A DNA stretch of 6,981 nucleotides from an uncultured Saprospiraceae bacterium (GTDB lineage: Bacteria > Bacteroidota > Bacteroidia > Chitinophagales > Saprospiraceae), in NCBI GenBank assembly GCA_937969485.1, contig CALBVQ010000155.1, positions 1 to 6,981 of the forward strand. Direction: 5' to 3'. The notes under the pieces were generated by a model that was given only the letters and a program-made list of their open reading frames with translations, made no database searches and had not been told where the DNA came from. The position numbers were made by a program, and so were the translations under genes. Shown piece after piece: positions 6,023 to 6,981 of this stretch (its first letter is position 1; each line of letters opens with the position of its first letter).

Positions 6023-6784
6023 ATGGACGAACCTCTACATCATCGAAAAAATATCCCCTTTTTCTACCATAAGTCAGAAGCTGAGTTCAGAGAGGATCAC
6101 TATGAAAAATACGATCCCTCTGTCTTGAGACAGTCGATGCTCCATCTGTCCGATCAATTATGGGGTGCATATCCATTGCAGAGTGTTTTCGATTATGTAA
6201 AATTACAAGTGGAGCAGGTAGATTGTAAAGACATACTGGAAATAGGTTGTGGTGTGGGCAGACTAATTGCAGAACTAGCGACAAGCTATCCAAAAGCGAA
6301 CTGCTGGGGAATGGATTATAGCTATCAATTACTAAAAAAAGCGCGTGAAATATGGATGGATGGCGAAGATTCCGAGATGAATTTTTCCAGATATGGTTTT
6401 GACAGCATGCACAAGATCGTTGGACGTGCTTTGACGAATGTTCAATTTGGACTTTGTAAAGCTGAACAATTGCCATTTTCGGATAATAGCCAAGATGTTA
6501 TTGTGAGTTCCTTTCTTTTTGATCGGTTATTGGATCCCATTCAAGGGGTCCGGGAAATGAAGCGTGTACTGCGAAAGAACGGTCGAATTATAATTGTTAC
6601 TCCACTGAATTTCATAAAGGCGACACATTGGGAGAAGTTTTATCCTCCTATTAAGTTATATAGCCAATTGCAGACTATGGGCTTTTCAATTGTCGACTGG
6701 CGAGAGGACTTACTGATAGAAGAGCCACTAGACCTGCGAGGAAATCGTGTACAGTGGCAGTGCGTGGCCATAGTGCTGATGTGA
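6023..6784 (+). CDS. Class I SAM-dependent methyltransferase, substrate unknown
   Basis: A 253-residue soluble protein with the Rossmann-like methyltransferase core. Motif I is ILEIGCGVGR (71-80), which binds S-adenosylmethionine. Asp98 in WGMDYS is the acidic residue at the end of strand 2 expected to contact the ribose. AEQLPFSDNSQDVI (147-160) matches the adenine-site and strand-4 region of UbiE-like (Methyltransf_11) enzymes. MKRVLRKNGRIIIVTP (179-194) is the usual helix and strand 5. The N-terminal 60 residues (HHRKNIPFFYHKSEAEFREDH and following) and C-terminal 50 are not diagnostic to me, so the acceptor, whether quinone, lipid, small molecule or macromolecule, is unknown. The gene stands alone after the ribosomal operon terminator, with its own promoter, between inverted repeat copies B and C. 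An open frame on the opposite strand at 6087-6476 is a shadow. Confidence 0.85.
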   Translation: MDEPLHHRKNIPFFYHKSEAEFREDHYEKYDPSVLRQSMLHLSDQLWGAYPLQSVFDYVKLQVEQVDCKDILEIGCGVGRLIAELATSYPKANCWGMDYSYQLLKKAREIWMDGEDSEMNFSRYGFDSMHKIVGRALTNVQFGLCKAEQLPFSDNSQDVIVSSFLFDRLLDPIQGVREMKRVLRKNGRIIIVTPLNFIKATHWEKFYPPIKLYSQLQTMGFSIVDWREDLLIEEPLDLRGNRVQWQCVAIVLM

Positions 6785-6804
6785 GACTAATTGTGACCAA
6801 GTCA

Positions 6805-6981
6805 TTAAACCCGAAATATGCATTAAGATATCTATTACGAGCTCAAACTGCTTCGATAATGGGAACGTCCAGTTCTTTTGATGCTCACCGTGATGGTGAC
6901 CACGCCTGCGCTTCAAAAGAACTGTTGAGCTCCCATTCTCTTTGCATTTCAAGCTCTCATGACGAAAACCTAATGCATAAT
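6805..6981 (-). repeat. 187-bp palindromic repeat, copy C, inverted, cut by the window edge
   Basis: This copy runs in the opposite orientation to A and B and lacks about ten bases of its terminal repeat beyond the window end. It is about 94 percent identical to copy B and has the best preserved inner stem: AGTTCTTTTGA (6871-6881) pairs perfectly with TCAAAAGAACT (6913-6923). The site occupied by the 326-bp element in copy A is intact here (TTGAA, 6948-6952 on the complementary strand). It begins 20 bases after the methyltransferase stop. Its left flank AAGTCA matches the left flank of copy A. No standard T-tailed terminator is visible after the methyltransferase gene. Confidence 0.88.

Noticed and set aside
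6087..6476. A 129-codon open frame on the minus strand
   Set aside because: It lies wholly inside the methyltransferase gene, whose motifs are clear on the plus strand; the reverse translation has no recognisable domain.
6728..6952. A 74-codon minus-strand open frame reaching into repeat copy C
   Set aside because: It spans the methyltransferase 3' end and the palindromic repeat, has no family signature, and is not matched in copies A or B beyond the repeat.
5732..6981. A phase-variable promoter switch formed by inverted copies B and C
   Set aside because: The predicted promoter and the gene are both inside the invertible interval, so inversion would not separate them, and no invertase gene is in the window.

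Overview
The window looks like chromosomal DNA of a Bacteroidota species, probably an environmental member outside Bacteroides. The evidence is low GC, A-rich start regions mostly without Shine-Dalgarno sequences, two promoters with the Bacteroidota -7 motif TAnnTTTG, a ribosomal protein S6 with a long basic and Ala/Pro-rich tail, and a ribose-5-phosphate isomerase B of the type common in this phylum. The species cannot be named from the sequence.

Layout. Positions 1-3674 hold four closely packed plus-strand genes, probably one transcription unit that begins outside the window: the 3' end of an unrecognised gene, rpiB, a secreted M28-family metallopeptidase with a PA-like insert, and a polytopic membrane protein resembling GT-C glycosyltransferases. 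The last two overlap in TAATG, and a strong terminator-like hairpin lies inside the first codons of the membrane protein. Positions 4324-5686 form a self-contained ribosomal protein operon: promoter, rpsF, rpsR, rplI and an intrinsic terminator. A class I SAM-dependent methyltransferase gene with its own promoter follows at 6023-6784.

The non-coding DNA is the most notable part. A 187-bp imperfectly palindromic repeat with terminal inverted repeats AAACCCG-N3-TATGCATTA occurs three times: copy A (3682-4199, plus), copy B (5732-5918, plus) and copy C (6805 to beyond the window edge, minus). Copy A is split by a separate 326-bp MITE-like element (3726-4051). That element has 19-bp terminal inverted repeats and an exact 5-bp target duplication, TTGAA; copy C shows the empty site. 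Inside it lie a second inverted-repeat pair and two related hairpins. A 20-bp end motif of this inner structure is found again abutting the right end of copy B.

The genes are mostly housekeeping or envelope functions without an evident shared pathway. The repeats occupy every long intergenic gap: they flank the ribosomal operon as direct copies and the methyltransferase as inverted copies. No autonomous transposase is present, so any mobility would depend on an enzyme encoded elsewhere. I see no defence system, CRISPR array, tRNA or rRNA.
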